Shown here one piece after another: positions 1 through 13,224 of a stretch of 64,000 nucleotides of DNA. The notes under the pieces are model-generated. The model searched no databases, was not told where the DNA came from, and was given only the letters and a program-made list of their open reading frames with translations. Position 1 is the first letter of the stretch; each line of letters begins with the position of its first letter. Origin of the DNA: CAYWMY01 sp046352935 (GTDB lineage Bacteria > Pseudomonadota > Gammaproteobacteria > Steroidobacterales > Steroidobacteraceae); assembly GCA_046352935.1 (NCBI GenBank), contig JAXMGR010000004.1, positions 171,649-235,648 on the forward strand. Reading direction: 5' to 3'. The translations under genes were made by a program, and so were the position numbers.

Positions 1-42
1 GCACGACGAGCCGCCTCGAAGGGGCGCCGAACTGGCATCGCA

Positions 43-2601
<2,559 letters not shown>

Positions 2602-2685
2602 CGGGGTTCCGGAGGTCGCGTGGCCCGGTCGCGCGGCAGGTGATTCATCAGACGGCGCCCGTGGCGCCAGAGAGGCTCAGGAGTC

Positions 2686-3765
2686 ATGCGAGTTTTCAAT
2701 TTCTCCGCGGGACCGGCGGTCCTGCCGCTCGAGGTACTGGAACAGGCGGCCGCCGAGATGGGCGACTGGCGCGGCACGGGCATGTCCGTGATGGAGATGA
2801 GCCATCGCGGCAAGGCCTTCGTGAGCATCGCGCAGCAGGCGGAGGCCGACCTGCGCGAGCTGCTGGGCGTGCCGGCGAACTACAAGGTGCTCTTCCTGCA
2901 GGGCGGTGCGACGGGCCAGTTCGCGGGGATCCCGATGAATCTCGCCGGGCCCGATGCCACGGCCGACTACGTCAACACCGGGCAGTGGTCGAAGAAGGCG
3001 CTCGGCGAGGCCAAGCGCTATCTCGGGGTCAATGTCGCGGCGGACTGCGCGGCGACGAACTACACGTCCACGCCGAAGCAGTCGGAGCTGAAGCTCACTG
3101 CCGGTGCTGCCTACGTGCACTACACGCCGAACGAGACCATCGGCGGCGTCGAGTTCCCGTACGTTCCCGACACCGGTGGCGTGCCGCTCGTGGCCGACAT
3201 GTCCTCGACGCTGCTGTCGCGGCCCGTCGACGTCTCGAAGTTCGGCCTGATCTACGCCGGCGCGCAGAAGAACATCGGGCCGGCGGGCATCGTGGTCGTC
3301 ATCGTGCGCGAGGACCTCGTCGGCAAGGCGCGCCCGGGCACGCCGTCCGTGTTCGACTACAAGGCCATGGGCGACGACGGCTCGATGCTGAACACGCCGC
3401 CGACGTACAGCTGGTACGTGGCGGGCCTCGTGTTCCAGTGGTTGAAGCGGCAGGGCGGGCTCGCGGCGATGGGTGAGCGCAATCGCGCCAAGGCCGAGGC
3501 GCTGTATCGCGCCATCGATGACTCCGGCTTCTACCGCAACCCGGTCGAGAAGGAGAGCCGTTCCTGGATGAACGTGCCGTTCACGCTGCCGAATGCCGAT
3601 CTCGACAAACCTTTCCTCGAAGAGGCGAAGAAGGCGGGGCTCGTGACGCTCGAGGGACACCGGTCGGTGGGCGGGATGCGCGCGAGCATCTACAACGCGA
3701 TGCCGCGCGAGGGTGTCGATGCGCTGATCGCATTCATGCGGGACTTCGCCGCACGCCGCGGCTGA
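2686..3765 (+). CDS. serC: phosphoserine aminotransferase
   Basis: 359 aa, full length for SerC, a class V PLP aminotransferase. It converts 3-phosphohydroxypyruvate and glutamate to phosphoserine, and also acts in pyridoxal phosphate synthesis. The N-terminus MRVFNFSAGPAVLP is typical; FLQGGATGQF and the PLP-lysine segment AGAQKNIGPAG are intact; the C-terminus has EGHRSVGGMRASIYNAMP. An AGGAG ribosome site precedes the ATG. It is 18 nt upstream of serA, so the two serine-pathway genes are probably co-transcribed. Confidence 0.97.
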   Translation: MRVFNFSAGPAVLPLEVLEQAAAEMGDWRGTGMSVMEMSHRGKAFVSIAQQAEADLRELLGVPANYKVLFLQGGATGQFAGIPMNLAGPDATADYVNTGQWSKKALGEAKRYLGVNVAADCAATNYTSTPKQSELKLTAGAAYVHYTPNETIGGVEFPYVPDTGGVPLVADMSSTLLSRPVDVSKFGLIYAGAQKNIGPAGIVVVIVREDLVGKARPGTPSVFDYKAMGDDGSMLNTPPTYSWYVAGLVFQWLKRQGGLAAMGERNRAKAEALYRAIDDSGFYRNPVEKESRSWMNVPFTLPNADLDKPFLEEAKKAGLVTLEGHRSVGGMRASIYNAMPREGVDALIAFMRDFAARRG

Positions 3766-3783
3766 GCTGACGACGGAGGCGCA

Positions 3784-4956
3784 ATGAGCTACAGGATCCT
3801 CACGCTGAACAACATCTCCGTACGCGGACTCGAACGGCTGCCGCGGGAGCGTTTCGAGGTGGCCTCGGAGATCGGTCATCCCGACGCGATCCTCGTGCGG
3901 TCCGCGGACATGCACGCGGTGGAGATCCCCGCGAGCGTCAAGGCGATCGGCCGCGCGGGCGCCGGCACGAACAACATCCCGGTCGCGGCGCTGTCGAAGC
4001 GCGGCGTGCCCGTGTTCAACGCACCGGGTGCGAACGCGAACGCGGTCAAGGAACTCGTGCTGGCGTCCATGTTCCTCGCCGCGCGGAACCTCTGCCAGGC
4101 CTGGCAGTTCGTGCGTGGCCTGACGGGCGACGAGCACGCGGTCGAGGAGGCGGTGGAGAAGGGGAAGAAGAAGTTCGTGGGCTACGAGCTCCCCGGACGT
4201 ACCCTCGGCGTCGTCGGACTCGGCGCCATCGGTGTCGAGGTCGCGAACGCTGCGCACGCGCTCGGCATGCGCGTGCTGGGCTACGACCCGCAGATCACCG
4301 TGCAGCGCGCCTGGCAGCTGTCCTCGGGCGTCGAACAGGCCATCAGCCTCGACGACCTGTTCGCACGGGCAGACATGGTCACGGTCCACGTGCCGCTCAA
4401 CAACGACACGCGCAACCTCGTGAACCCGGCGCGTGTCAGGCTCATGCGCCCGGGCGCGGTCGTGCTCAACTTCGCGCGTGGCGGCATCGTCGACGAGGCC
4501 GCGGTCGTCGCGGCCCTCGATGCCGGCAAGCTCGGCGGGTACATCTGCGACTTCCCGTCGCCGGCCATCAAGGATCACGCGAAGGTCGTCGCGCTGCCGC
4601 ATCTCGGCGCCTCGACCAACGAGGCGGAGGAGAACTGCGCGGTGATGGTGGCCGACACCCTGCGGGAGTTCCTGGAGAGCGGCAACGTCCGCAACTCGGT
4701 GAACTTCCCCGAGGCCGTGCTGCCAAGGCTGCCCGGCACGTCCCGCCTCGCGATCGCGAATGCGAACGTGCCGAACATGGTGGGGCAGATCTCGACCGCG
4801 CTCGCCGAGGCGAAGCTCAACATCGCCGATCTCCTGAACAAGTCGCGCGGCGACCTGGCCTACACGCTGATCGATGTCGAGGGCACCGTGTCTCCCGAAC
4901 TCGTGGCGCGGCTCGGCGCCATCGAGGGCGTGCTGTCGGCCCGGGCGATCGGCTGA
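3784..4956 (+). CDS. serA: D-3-phosphoglycerate dehydrogenase
   Basis: 390 aa, first step of serine synthesis (3-phosphoglycerate to 3-phosphohydroxypyruvate, NAD-dependent). The nucleotide-binding motif GLGAIGVEVANAA lies near residue 145; the catalytic Arg is in FARGGIVDEA, the Glu in NEAEENCAV and the His in LPHLGAST. A C-terminal ACT-like segment (about residues 315-390) follows, so this is the short ACT-containing form rather than the 410-aa E. coli form or the 530-aa form. An ACGGAGG site precedes the ATG. Serine feedback through the ACT domain is known for the family and only inferred here. Confidence 0.92.
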   Translation: MSYRILTLNNISVRGLERLPRERFEVASEIGHPDAILVRSADMHAVEIPASVKAIGRAGAGTNNIPVAALSKRGVPVFNAPGANANAVKELVLASMFLAARNLCQAWQFVRGLTGDEHAVEEAVEKGKKKFVGYELPGRTLGVVGLGAIGVEVANAAHALGMRVLGYDPQITVQRAWQLSSGVEQAISLDDLFARADMVTVHVPLNNDTRNLVNPARVRLMRPGAVVLNFARGGIVDEAAVVAALDAGKLGGYICDFPSPAIKDHAKVVALPHLGASTNEAEENCAVMVADTLREFLESGNVRNSVNFPEAVLPRLPGTSRLAIANANVPNMVGQISTALAEAKLNIADLLNKSRGDLAYTLIDVEGTVSPELVARLGAIEGVLSARAIG

Positions 4957-4963
4957 GGCGGCG

Positions 4964-6094
4964 GTGGTGGCTCGCAAGCGCGCCTCCCGAACCGGGTCGC
5001 CGAAGGCGGCGGCGGTCGATCTCGCGGAGATGCGCAGGCGCATCGACGCGGTCGACGAGCAGATGCAGGAGCTCATCTGCCAGCGCGCGCGCCTCGCCCA
5101 GCAGGTCGGCATCTCGAAGTCGGCGGAGGGACGTGCCGTCGATTTCTACAGGCCGGAGAGGGAGGCCGAGGTGCTGCGCGCGGTGAAGGCGCGCAACCGC
5201 GGCCCGCTCACCGACGAGAGCATGATGCGGCTCTTCCGCGAGATCATGTCGGCCTGTCTCGCGCAGCAGGAGCCGCTCAAGGTCGCCTACCTCGGCCCGG
5301 AGGGGACCTTCACGCAGCAGGCGGTGCTCAAGCAATTCGGGCACGCCGTCCGCGGCCTCGCGGTGCCGTCGATCGCCGACGTGTTCCACGAGGTCGAAGC
5401 CGGTACCGCGGACTTCGGCGTCGTGCCGATCGAGAACTCCACCGAGGGAACGATCACGCACACGCTGGACCGCTTCGTCAATTCGCCGCTCCGGATCTGC
5501 GGCGAGGTCGAGCTGCGTGTTCACCAGAATGTCATGGGGCGCATGCGCGGACTCGATGACATCGAGCGGCTGTGCTCGCATCCGCAGTCGCTGGCGCAGT
5601 GCCGCGGCTGGCTCGACGAACACCTCCCGGACGTGGAGCGCATCCCGGTGGCGAGCAATGCCGAGGCCGCCCGCCGCGCGCGCGACGAGAAGGGCACCGC
5701 GGCGATCGCGGGGCAGGTCGCTGCCGAGGTCTACGGCCTGGAGATCCTCGTGGCGGACATCGAGGACCGCAAGGACAACACCACGCGGTTCCTGGTCGTC
5801 GGGAAGCAGTCGTTCCGGTCGAGCGGCGAGGACAAGACCACGGTGCTGATGACGGCCGGCAGGACGGATTCGCCGGGCGCGCTCCACAGGCTGCTGGAAC
5901 CGCTGGCCCGGCACGGCATCAGCATGACGCGCATCGAATCCCGGCCGTCACACCGGCACAAGTGGGACTACGTGTTCTTCGTCGACATCGAGGGCCACGA
6001 GCAGGATCCGCCGGTGCGGCGGGCGCTCGCCGAGCTGAAGAAGCGCGCCTCGCTGTTCCGCGTGCTGGGGTCCTATCCCCGCGCGATCGGCTGA
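4964..6094 (+). CDS. pheA: bifunctional chorismate mutase / prephenate dehydratase
   Basis: 376 aa from the GTG at 4964 (a second GTG at 4967 is equally possible). A frame extending upstream overlaps serA and has no family similarity there. An AroQ-type chorismate mutase covers about residues 15-95 (MRRRIDAVDEQMQEL). The prephenate dehydratase domain starts at VAYLGPEGTFTQQAV and includes the catalytic TRF motif (TTRFLVVG). The C-terminal ACT domain has SPGALHRLL and ESRP, which bind phenylalanine for feedback inhibition in this family. It makes phenylpyruvate for phenylalanine synthesis. It starts 8 nt after serA stops. Confidence 0.95.
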   Translation: MVARKRASRTGSPKAAAVDLAEMRRRIDAVDEQMQELICQRARLAQQVGISKSAEGRAVDFYRPEREAEVLRAVKARNRGPLTDESMMRLFREIMSACLAQQEPLKVAYLGPEGTFTQQAVLKQFGHAVRGLAVPSIADVFHEVEAGTADFGVVPIENSTEGTITHTLDRFVNSPLRICGEVELRVHQNVMGRMRGLDDIERLCSHPQSLAQCRGWLDEHLPDVERIPVASNAEAARRARDEKGTAAIAGQVAAEVYGLEILVADIEDRKDNTTRFLVVGKQSFRSSGEDKTTVLMTAGRTDSPGALHRLLEPLARHGISMTRIESRPSHRHKWDYVFFVDIEGHEQDPPVRRALAELKKRASLFRVLGSYPRAIG

Positions 6095-6135
6095 CGCCCG
6101 CGTCCATCGACCCAACCCGCACAGGCTGCTGACCC

Positions 6136-7263
6136 GTGTCGAACCGCTACGCACCGCTCGCCGCACCCGGCGTCCGCACGCTGTCGCCCTATGTGCCCGG
6201 CAAGCCGGTCGAGGAACTCGAGCGTGAGCTCGGCATCCGCGACAGCATCAAGCTCGCATCGAACGAGAACCCCCTGGGTCCCGGCATGGCCGCGCGGGCC
6301 GCGATGGCCGCGGCGATCGACGGCGTCGGCCTGTATCCGGACGGCAGCGGTCACCGGTTGCGCGCGAAGCTGGCGGCGCGTCACGGGGTGACGCCGGCGC
6401 AGGTGACCCTCGGCAACGGGTCGAACGACCTGCTGGTCATGCTGGCGGAAGCGTTCCTGACGCCGGCGGACGAGGCCGTGATGTCGCAGTACTGCTTCGC
6501 GGTCTACCCGATCGCGGTGCAGGCCACCGGCGCGACGGCGCGCATCGCGCCTGCGCTCGGTCCCGACCATGCGATGCCGCTCGGGCACGATCTCGGTGCC
6601 TTCCGTGCGCTCATCGGCCCGGCCACGCGGCTCGTGTTCATTGCCAATCCCAACAATCCCGTGGGCACCTGGCTGGGGGCGGGCGAACTCCGGGCCTTCC
6701 TCGATGCACTGCCGCCCGCGGTCATCGCCGTCGTCGACGAGGCGTACTTCGAATACTCGCGGGACGTCGACTGCGCCGACGCCAGCCTCTGGATCCGCGA
6801 CCTTCCGAACCTGGTCGTGACACGGACCTTCTCGAAGGCCTACGGTCTCGCCGGCCTGAGGGTCGGTTACGCACTGTCGCATCCCGACGTCGCGGACCTG
6901 CTCAACCGCGTGCGGCAGCCGTTCAACGTCAACTCGGTGGCGCTCGCCGCCGCGGAGGCCGCGCTGGACGATGCCGCGCACATCGCCGCTTCGGTCGAAC
7001 TGAACCGCGCGGGGCTCGTCGAACTGCGCCGCGGTCTCGCCGAGCTCGGGTTGCGGGTGCTGCCGTCCGCGGGGAACTTCGTCCTCGTCGATTTCGGCAG
7101 GCCGGCAGCGCCGATCTACGACGCACTGCTGCGCGAGGGCGTGATCGTGCGCCCGGTGGCGGGTTACGGCTTGCCCGATGCGCTGCGCATCACCGTCGGA
7201 ACCACCACGGAGAATGCGCGCTGTCTGGACGCGCTGGCCCGCGTGCCGGGAGCATCGTCATGA
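6136..7263 (+). CDS. hisC: histidinol-phosphate aminotransferase (HisC2 type)
   Basis: 375 aa with a GTG start at 6136. It is a fold-type I PLP aminotransferase. The PLP lysine is in TRTFSKAYGLAGLRVGYA, substrate-pocket motifs SNENPLGP and NPNNPVGTW are present, and an Arg near the C-terminus (DALRITVGT) binds the carboxylate. Copies of HisC located between pheA and aroA often act on prephenate or aromatic keto acids as well as on imidazole-acetol phosphate, so an aromatic role is plausible from position. The stop overlaps the aroA start by 4 nt (ATGA), which implies translational coupling. No tyrA lies between them. Confidence 0.93.
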   Translation: MSNRYAPLAAPGVRTLSPYVPGKPVEELERELGIRDSIKLASNENPLGPGMAARAAMAAAIDGVGLYPDGSGHRLRAKLAARHGVTPAQVTLGNGSNDLLVMLAEAFLTPADEAVMSQYCFAVYPIAVQATGATARIAPALGPDHAMPLGHDLGAFRALIGPATRLVFIANPNNPVGTWLGAGELRAFLDALPPAVIAVVDEAYFEYSRDVDCADASLWIRDLPNLVVTRTFSKAYGLAGLRVGYALSHPDVADLLNRVRQPFNVNSVALAAAEAALDDAAHIAASVELNRAGLVELRRGLAELGLRVLPSAGNFVLVDFGRPAAPIYDALLREGVIVRPVAGYGLPDALRITVGTTTENARCLDALARVPGASS

Positions 7264-8564
7264 CGGAGCGCAGCTACCGGGTGCGACCCGTGAAGCGCAT
7301 CGCCGGCCGGATCCGCGTGCCGGGCGACAAGTCGGTCTCGCACCGCGCCATGATGCTGGGCGGCATCGCCGACGGCGTCACGCACGTCACCGGATTCCTC
7401 GAGAGCGAGGACTGCCTCGCGACACAGCGCGCCATGGCGCAGATGGGTGTGGTCATCGAGACGCCCGTGCCGGGCGAGGTGCGCGTCCACGGCGTCGGAC
7501 TGCACGGACTCCGGGCCCCGGCGACGCAGCTCGACATGGGCAATGCGGGAACGGCCATGCGCCTGTTCACGGGCCTGCTGTCGGCGCAGTCCTTCGACAG
7601 CATGCTCGTGGGAGACAGTTCGCTCATGAAGCGGCCCATGGAGCGCGTCGCGCGTCCGCTGCGGCTCATGGGCGCCCGTATCGCGACCGACGGGGGGCGC
7701 CCGCCCGTTCGTGTGCAGGGGGGGCAGCGGCTGAAGGGCATCGACTACGCGCTCGAGGTCGCGAGTGCCCAGGTCAAGTCGGCCATCCTGCTCGCGGGCC
7801 TTTATGCCGAGGGGCGTACGCGCGTGACCGAGCCCGCGGTGACGCGCGATCACAGCGAGCGCATGCTGCGCGCCTTCGGCATCGACGTGCGTACGGAAGG
7901 CTCCAGCGTTTCCCTGGACGGTGGTCACCGCCTTGCGGCCTGCCGCATCGAAGTTCCCGGCGACATCTCTTCGGCGGCCTTCTTCCTCGTCGCGGGCGCT
8001 CTGGCCGCCGAACCGGAGCTGGTGATCGAGAACGTCGGCGTGAATCCCACGCGGACCGGTGTGCTCGACATCCTGCGCCTGATGGGTGCCGGGATCGAGG
8101 AGCGCAATCGACGCCTCGCCGGCGACGAGCCGGTGGCCGACCTGGTCGTACGTCGCAGCGCCCTGCGCGGCATCCGCGTGCCGCGGGAGCTCGTGCCGCT
8201 CGCGATCGACGAGTTCCCCGTGCTGTTCATCGCGGCGGCGGCAGCCGACGGCGAGACCCTGATCGAGGGCGCCGAAGAGCTGCGCGTGAAGGAGAGCGAC
8301 CGCATCGCCGTCATGGCCGAGGGCCTGCGGGCGCTCGGCGCCGACTGCGAGCCGCGGCCGGACGGCATGCTCGTCCGGGGCGGCGCACTGCGCGGCGGCC
8401 GCGTGCACAGCCACGGCGACCATCGTATCGCGATGTCCTTCGCCATCGCCTCGCTCGTCGCGGGCGGTGAAATCGACATCGCGGACACGGCCAACGTGGC
8501 GACGTCGTTCCCGGGTTTCGTGGCGCTCGCCCGAGGCACGGGTCTCGACCTCGACGAATCCTGA
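7260..8564 (+). CDS. aroA: 3-phosphoshikimate 1-carboxyvinyltransferase (EPSP synthase)
   Basis: 434 aa. It joins PEP and shikimate-3-phosphate in the shikimate pathway. Motifs: PGDKSVSHRAMML near residue 21, the PEP loop GNAGTAMRLF at about 94-103, KESDRIAVMAEGLRALGA and GDHRIAMSFAIASL near the C-terminus. The PEP loop lacks the Pro that follows MR in class I enzymes such as E. coli AroA, and SLMKRPMERV resembles the class II (CP4-like) enzymes. The ATG overlaps the hisC stop. The next gene, cmk, begins 4 nt downstream, so this is a tight operon. Confidence 0.96.
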   Translation: MTERSYRVRPVKRIAGRIRVPGDKSVSHRAMMLGGIADGVTHVTGFLESEDCLATQRAMAQMGVVIETPVPGEVRVHGVGLHGLRAPATQLDMGNAGTAMRLFTGLLSAQSFDSMLVGDSSLMKRPMERVARPLRLMGARIATDGGRPPVRVQGGQRLKGIDYALEVASAQVKSAILLAGLYAEGRTRVTEPAVTRDHSERMLRAFGIDVRTEGSSVSLDGGHRLAACRIEVPGDISSAAFFLVAGALAAEPELVIENVGVNPTRTGVLDILRLMGAGIEERNRRLAGDEPVADLVVRRSALRGIRVPRELVPLAIDEFPVLFIAAAAADGETLIEGAEELRVKESDRIAVMAEGLRALGADCEPRPDGMLVRGGALRGGRVHSHGDHRIAMSFAIASLVAGGEIDIADTANVATSFPGFVALARGTGLDLDES

Positions 8565-8568
8565 AGCC

Positions 8569-9249
8569 GTGGTTCCCGCGGTTCCCGTCATCGCGATCGA
8601 CGGCCCCAGCGGGTCGGGAAAGGGCACGGTCAGCCGGCGCGTCGCGACGGCGCTCGGCTGGCACCTCCTGGACAGCGGCGCGCTCTACCGTCTGGTGGCG
8701 CTGGCGGGGAGCCTGGCTGACCTGGATCCCACGGACCGGACGGGACATGCGGCCCTCGCGCGCGCCATGGTCGTGCGCTTCGGCGCCGATGCGGAAGGGG
8801 CGGAGGAGATCTTCCTCGACGGTCGCCCCGTCACTGCCGCCATCCGGACCGAGGCGGCCGGCGAGGCGGCCTCGCGGGTCGCGGCCTGGCCCGAGGTCCG
8901 GGAAGGCCTGCTGGTGAGACAGCGGATGTTCGCGGAGCCGCCGGGACTCGTCGCCGACGGCCGTGACATGGGTTCCGTGGTGTTTCCCACGGCGGGCCTC
9001 AAGGTGTTTCTGACGGCCAGCGCCGGGGAACGGGCCCGCCGGCGCCATAACCAGTTGAAAGACAAGGGGTTGAGTGTTAACCTCGCCGCCCTTTCCGCCG
9101 AGATCGCCGAGCGCGATCGACGGGACGCGACGCGAGCCGTCGCGCCGCTGGTCGCCACCGACGACGCGATCGTCATCGATTCGACGGGGATGAATATCGA
9201 AGCCGTGGTGGCGCGGGTGCTGTCTCTCGCGCAGACGCGCTTCGGCTGA
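8569..9249 (+). CDS. cmk: cytidylate kinase
   Basis: 226 aa from the GTG at 8569, 4 nt after the aroA stop; earlier starts would lie inside aroA. It phosphorylates CMP and dCMP. The P-loop GPSGSGKGTVSRRVA begins at about residue 10, and the CMP-binding DGRDMGSVVFP is present. Length matches E. coli Cmk (227 aa). The cmk-rpsA order is conserved in Gammaproteobacteria. Confidence 0.95.
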   Translation: MVPAVPVIAIDGPSGSGKGTVSRRVATALGWHLLDSGALYRLVALAGSLADLDPTDRTGHAALARAMVVRFGADAEGAEEIFLDGRPVTAAIRTEAAGEAASRVAAWPEVREGLLVRQRMFAEPPGLVADGRDMGSVVFPTAGLKVFLTASAGERARRRHNQLKDKGLSVNLAALSAEIAERDRRDATRAVAPLVATDDAIVIDSTGMNIEAVVARVLSLAQTRFG

Positions 9250-9390
9250 GCTTGGAGAGCGGATTTTGCCGGCCCCGCGCCGGCGGGACGGCGGCACCGG
9301 GATGTGCACGCCGAGTAGCAACGACCCCTCGTGGCCGGAGTGCCGCAGAGGTTGAACGAACCGGGTCCGGACCGGACCCTCGGTAACAAC

Positions 9391-11061
<1,671 letters not shown>

Positions 11062-11141
11062 CCGCGGCGGCTGGACCGGGCCCGGGCACGGTCCAGCCGG
11101 TTCGGCAGGGAGCGGACCAACAACAAGAGCCGGACGATCGC

Positions 11142-11444
11142 ATGACCAAGTCGGAGCTGATCGAAATCATCGCCGCCAAGCAGAAACACCTGCCGGCCAA
11201 GGACATCGAGCTCGCGGTCAAGCAGATGCTCGAGATCATGAGCGATGCACTGGCCACCGGCGAGCGCATCGAGATCCGCGGCTTCGGCAGCTTCTCGCTG
11301 CATTTCCGGCCCCCGCGGCAGGGGCGGAATCCCAAGACCGGTGAGGCCGTGGCCCTGTCGGGCAAGTACGTGCCGCACTTCAAGCCGGGCAAGGACCTGC
11401 GTGAGCGGGTGAATGACGGCCAGGCGAATCCCATTCGCGACTGA
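11142..11444 (+). CDS. ihfB: integration host factor subunit beta
   Basis: 100 aa from the ATG at 11142 (MTKSELIEIIA). It is the DNA-bending HU/IHF family protein that pairs with IhfA. IEIRGFGSFSLHFRPPRQGRNPKTGE contains the minor-groove arm with the intercalating Pro and the family signature GFGSF..R. It lies directly downstream of rpsA, as in E. coli, which supports IhfB over HU. Confidence 0.96.
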   Translation: MTKSELIEIIAAKQKHLPAKDIELAVKQMLEIMSDALATGERIEIRGFGSFSLHFRPPRQGRNPKTGEAVALSGKYVPHFKPGKDLRERVNDGQANPIRD

Positions 11445-11494
11445 TCGCCACGGCCCGCCTGGCGGAGGCATCCGGCCGGGGCGGGCTTCCTGAC

Positions 11495-12682
11495 GTGGCG
11501 TTGCTGTCCTCCTGGACGGTGACCGGCCTCGTCCTCCTGGCCGGTGCCGCCGGATTCTATTCGTCGCGCCGCCCGCGACCCGATGGCGGCGAGGGTGGTC
11601 GCCTGCGCCGCGACTACCTGCGTGGCTTGAACTTTCTCGTGAACGACCAGCCGGACCGCGCGCTCGAGTCCTTCATGCGCGTCGCCGAGGTCGACGAGGA
11701 CACGGTCGAGATGCACCTCGCCCTGGGCGCGCTGTTCCGTCGCCGCGGCGAGATCGATCGCGCCATCCGGATCCACCAGAACATCATCGCGCGCGAGCAC
11801 ATCGACGCGTCGCTGCGCGAGCAGGCGCTCTACGCGCTGGGGCAGGACTATCAGCGCGCGGGCCTGTTCGATCGTGCCGAGCAGGTCTTCCTCGAGCTGT
11901 CGGCGGGCGGCGCGTGCCGGCTGCCGGCGATGCGCGAGCTCGTCGGCATCTACGAGCTTGAGCGTGAATGGCTCAAGGCCATCGAGATGCATCGTCGCCT
12001 GGCGCGGATCGGCCATCCGCAGCAGGAGTCGGCGATCCTGCACTACTACTGCGAGCTGGCCGAGGTGGAGCGCTCGGCGGGGCATCTGGAACGGGCTCGC
12101 GAGTATCTGCGCGAGACACGTCACCTGCAGCAGCCGTTGCCCCGCGCAGCACTGGTGCGTGCGGACATCGCGATCGAGCAGGGGGACGCCGCCCTCGCGA
12201 GCCGGTTGCTGCGGCGCGTGATCGCGCAGGATCGGGGCCTGATCGACGAGGCGCTGCCACGCGTGATGCGCATCGCGCGCGGCGCGTCGGTCGATGCCGG
12301 GGTGACGGTTGCGGAGTTCGTCTCGGCCTGCGGCGCCGGTTCGCGCGAACTCGCCTTTGCCGCGATCGTTTCGGGTTCGCTGGAGTCTGCGCCGCTCCTG
12401 GCGCTGGTGCGCCGCTTTCTCCGCGAGGACGAGTCGGTCGCCGGACTGATCCGCGCACTCGGTCGCGAGGTGGACGATCTCGACGTACGCGCGCTGGGTG
12501 ATGTCTGCGCGGTGCTGCGGCGCCTGGCGGCGAGCATGCCGAGGCATCGCTGCATCGACTGCGGTTTCACGAGCCACAGCCACTTCTGGCAGTGTCCGGC
12601 ATGCAAGACCTGGGACAGCCAGCGGCCCGTGGTCCGTTTCGAGTTCGGACTGGGACACGAGGCGGCGGCGCGCAGGGAATAG
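11495..12682 (+). CDS. lapB: LapB/YciM, regulator of lipopolysaccharide synthesis
   Basis: 395 aa with a GTG start. A single N-terminal membrane anchor (about residues 3-22) is followed by a basic stretch, a series of TPR repeats (about 45-330) and a C-terminal rubredoxin-like metal site made of CIDCGF and CPACKTW. In E. coli LapB acts at the inner membrane to direct FtsH proteolysis of LpxC and so limits lipid A synthesis. It lies 50 nt after ihfB. The small membrane gene lapA that normally sits between them is absent here. Confidence 0.92.
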   Translation: MALLSSWTVTGLVLLAGAAGFYSSRRPRPDGGEGGRLRRDYLRGLNFLVNDQPDRALESFMRVAEVDEDTVEMHLALGALFRRRGEIDRAIRIHQNIIAREHIDASLREQALYALGQDYQRAGLFDRAEQVFLELSAGGACRLPAMRELVGIYELEREWLKAIEMHRRLARIGHPQQESAILHYYCELAEVERSAGHLERAREYLRETRHLQQPLPRAALVRADIAIEQGDAALASRLLRRVIAQDRGLIDEALPRVMRIARGASVDAGVTVAEFVSACGAGSRELAFAAIVSGSLESAPLLALVRRFLREDESVAGLIRALGREVDDLDVRALGDVCAVLRRLAASMPRHRCIDCGFTSHSHFWQCPACKTWDSQRPVVRFEFGLGHEAAARRE

Positions 12683-12825
12683 GCCTCGCGTTCGGCGGCG
12701 GGTCTGCCGGCCGCGGTGTTTCGTATCGAAGTGGCCCGATTGACGACCACCGGCGGCCGCAGCGTGGCGCTACCGTCTCCTGCACGCGCGGCGATGGGCG
12801 TCGCGCCCTGCGAAGGAAACGCATC

Positions 12826-13119
12826 ATGAACACAAAGTCTCTGTTCGCGGCCGTCGTCGCCGCCTGTCTCATGGCTCCCGCGGCGCTGGCCGGGCCGGTC
12901 AACGTCAACACGGCGGACGCGCGCACGCTCGCGCGCGAGCTCCAGGGCGTCGGGGCGTCCAAGGCCCAGGCCATCGTCTCGCACCGCGAGAAGAACGGCC
13001 CCTACCGCTCCGCCGAGGACGTCGCCAAGGTCAAGGGCATCGGCCGGAAGCTCGTGGACCGCAACCGCGACAGCCTGCGATTCGACGGCGCGCCGGATCG
13101 ACCGAAGGCCGGCGGCTGA
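12826..13119 (+). CDS. ComEA-like helix-hairpin-helix DNA-binding protein
   Basis: 97 aa from the ATG at 12826. A Sec signal peptide (about residues 1-21, ending AALAGPV) is followed by a ComEA-type helix-hairpin-helix pair: VNVNTADARTLARELQGVG then VAKVKGIGRKLVDRN. Such short exported proteins bind double-stranded DNA in the periplasm and are linked to DNA uptake. No other competence genes are nearby. The start is fixed by the signal peptide; upstream codons in the same frame overlap lapB. Confidence 0.88.
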   Translation: MNTKSLFAAVVAACLMAPAALAGPVNVNTADARTLARELQGVGASKAQAIVSHREKNGPYRSAEDVAKVKGIGRKLVDRNRDSLRFDGAPDRPKAGG

Positions 13120-13183
13120 GGCGCGCGGGACGTCGCTTGCGCGTGAACTGGCGCACGCGCAGCGGCACGCATCGCGGGCTATG

Positions 13184-13220
13184 ATCGGCCTCGTTCTGTA
13201 AAATCAGCGACGAGGCCGAT
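13184..13220 (+). promoter_or_regulatory. perfect inverted repeat over the galU ribosome site
   Basis: ATCGGCCTCG (13184-13193) and its exact complement CGAGGCCGAT (13211-13220) are separated by 17 nt and end 4 nt before the galU GTG. The right arm contains the only Shine-Dalgarno-like sequence (GAGG), so an RNA hairpin would hide it. No T-tract follows, so it is not an intrinsic terminator. A role in translational control is inference. Confidence 0.5.
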
Positions 13221-13224
13221 TCCC

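Noticed and set aside
2677..5112. 811-codon minus-strand frame opposite serC and serA
   Set aside because: His/Arg-rich shadow of genes with strong homology; no motifs of its own.
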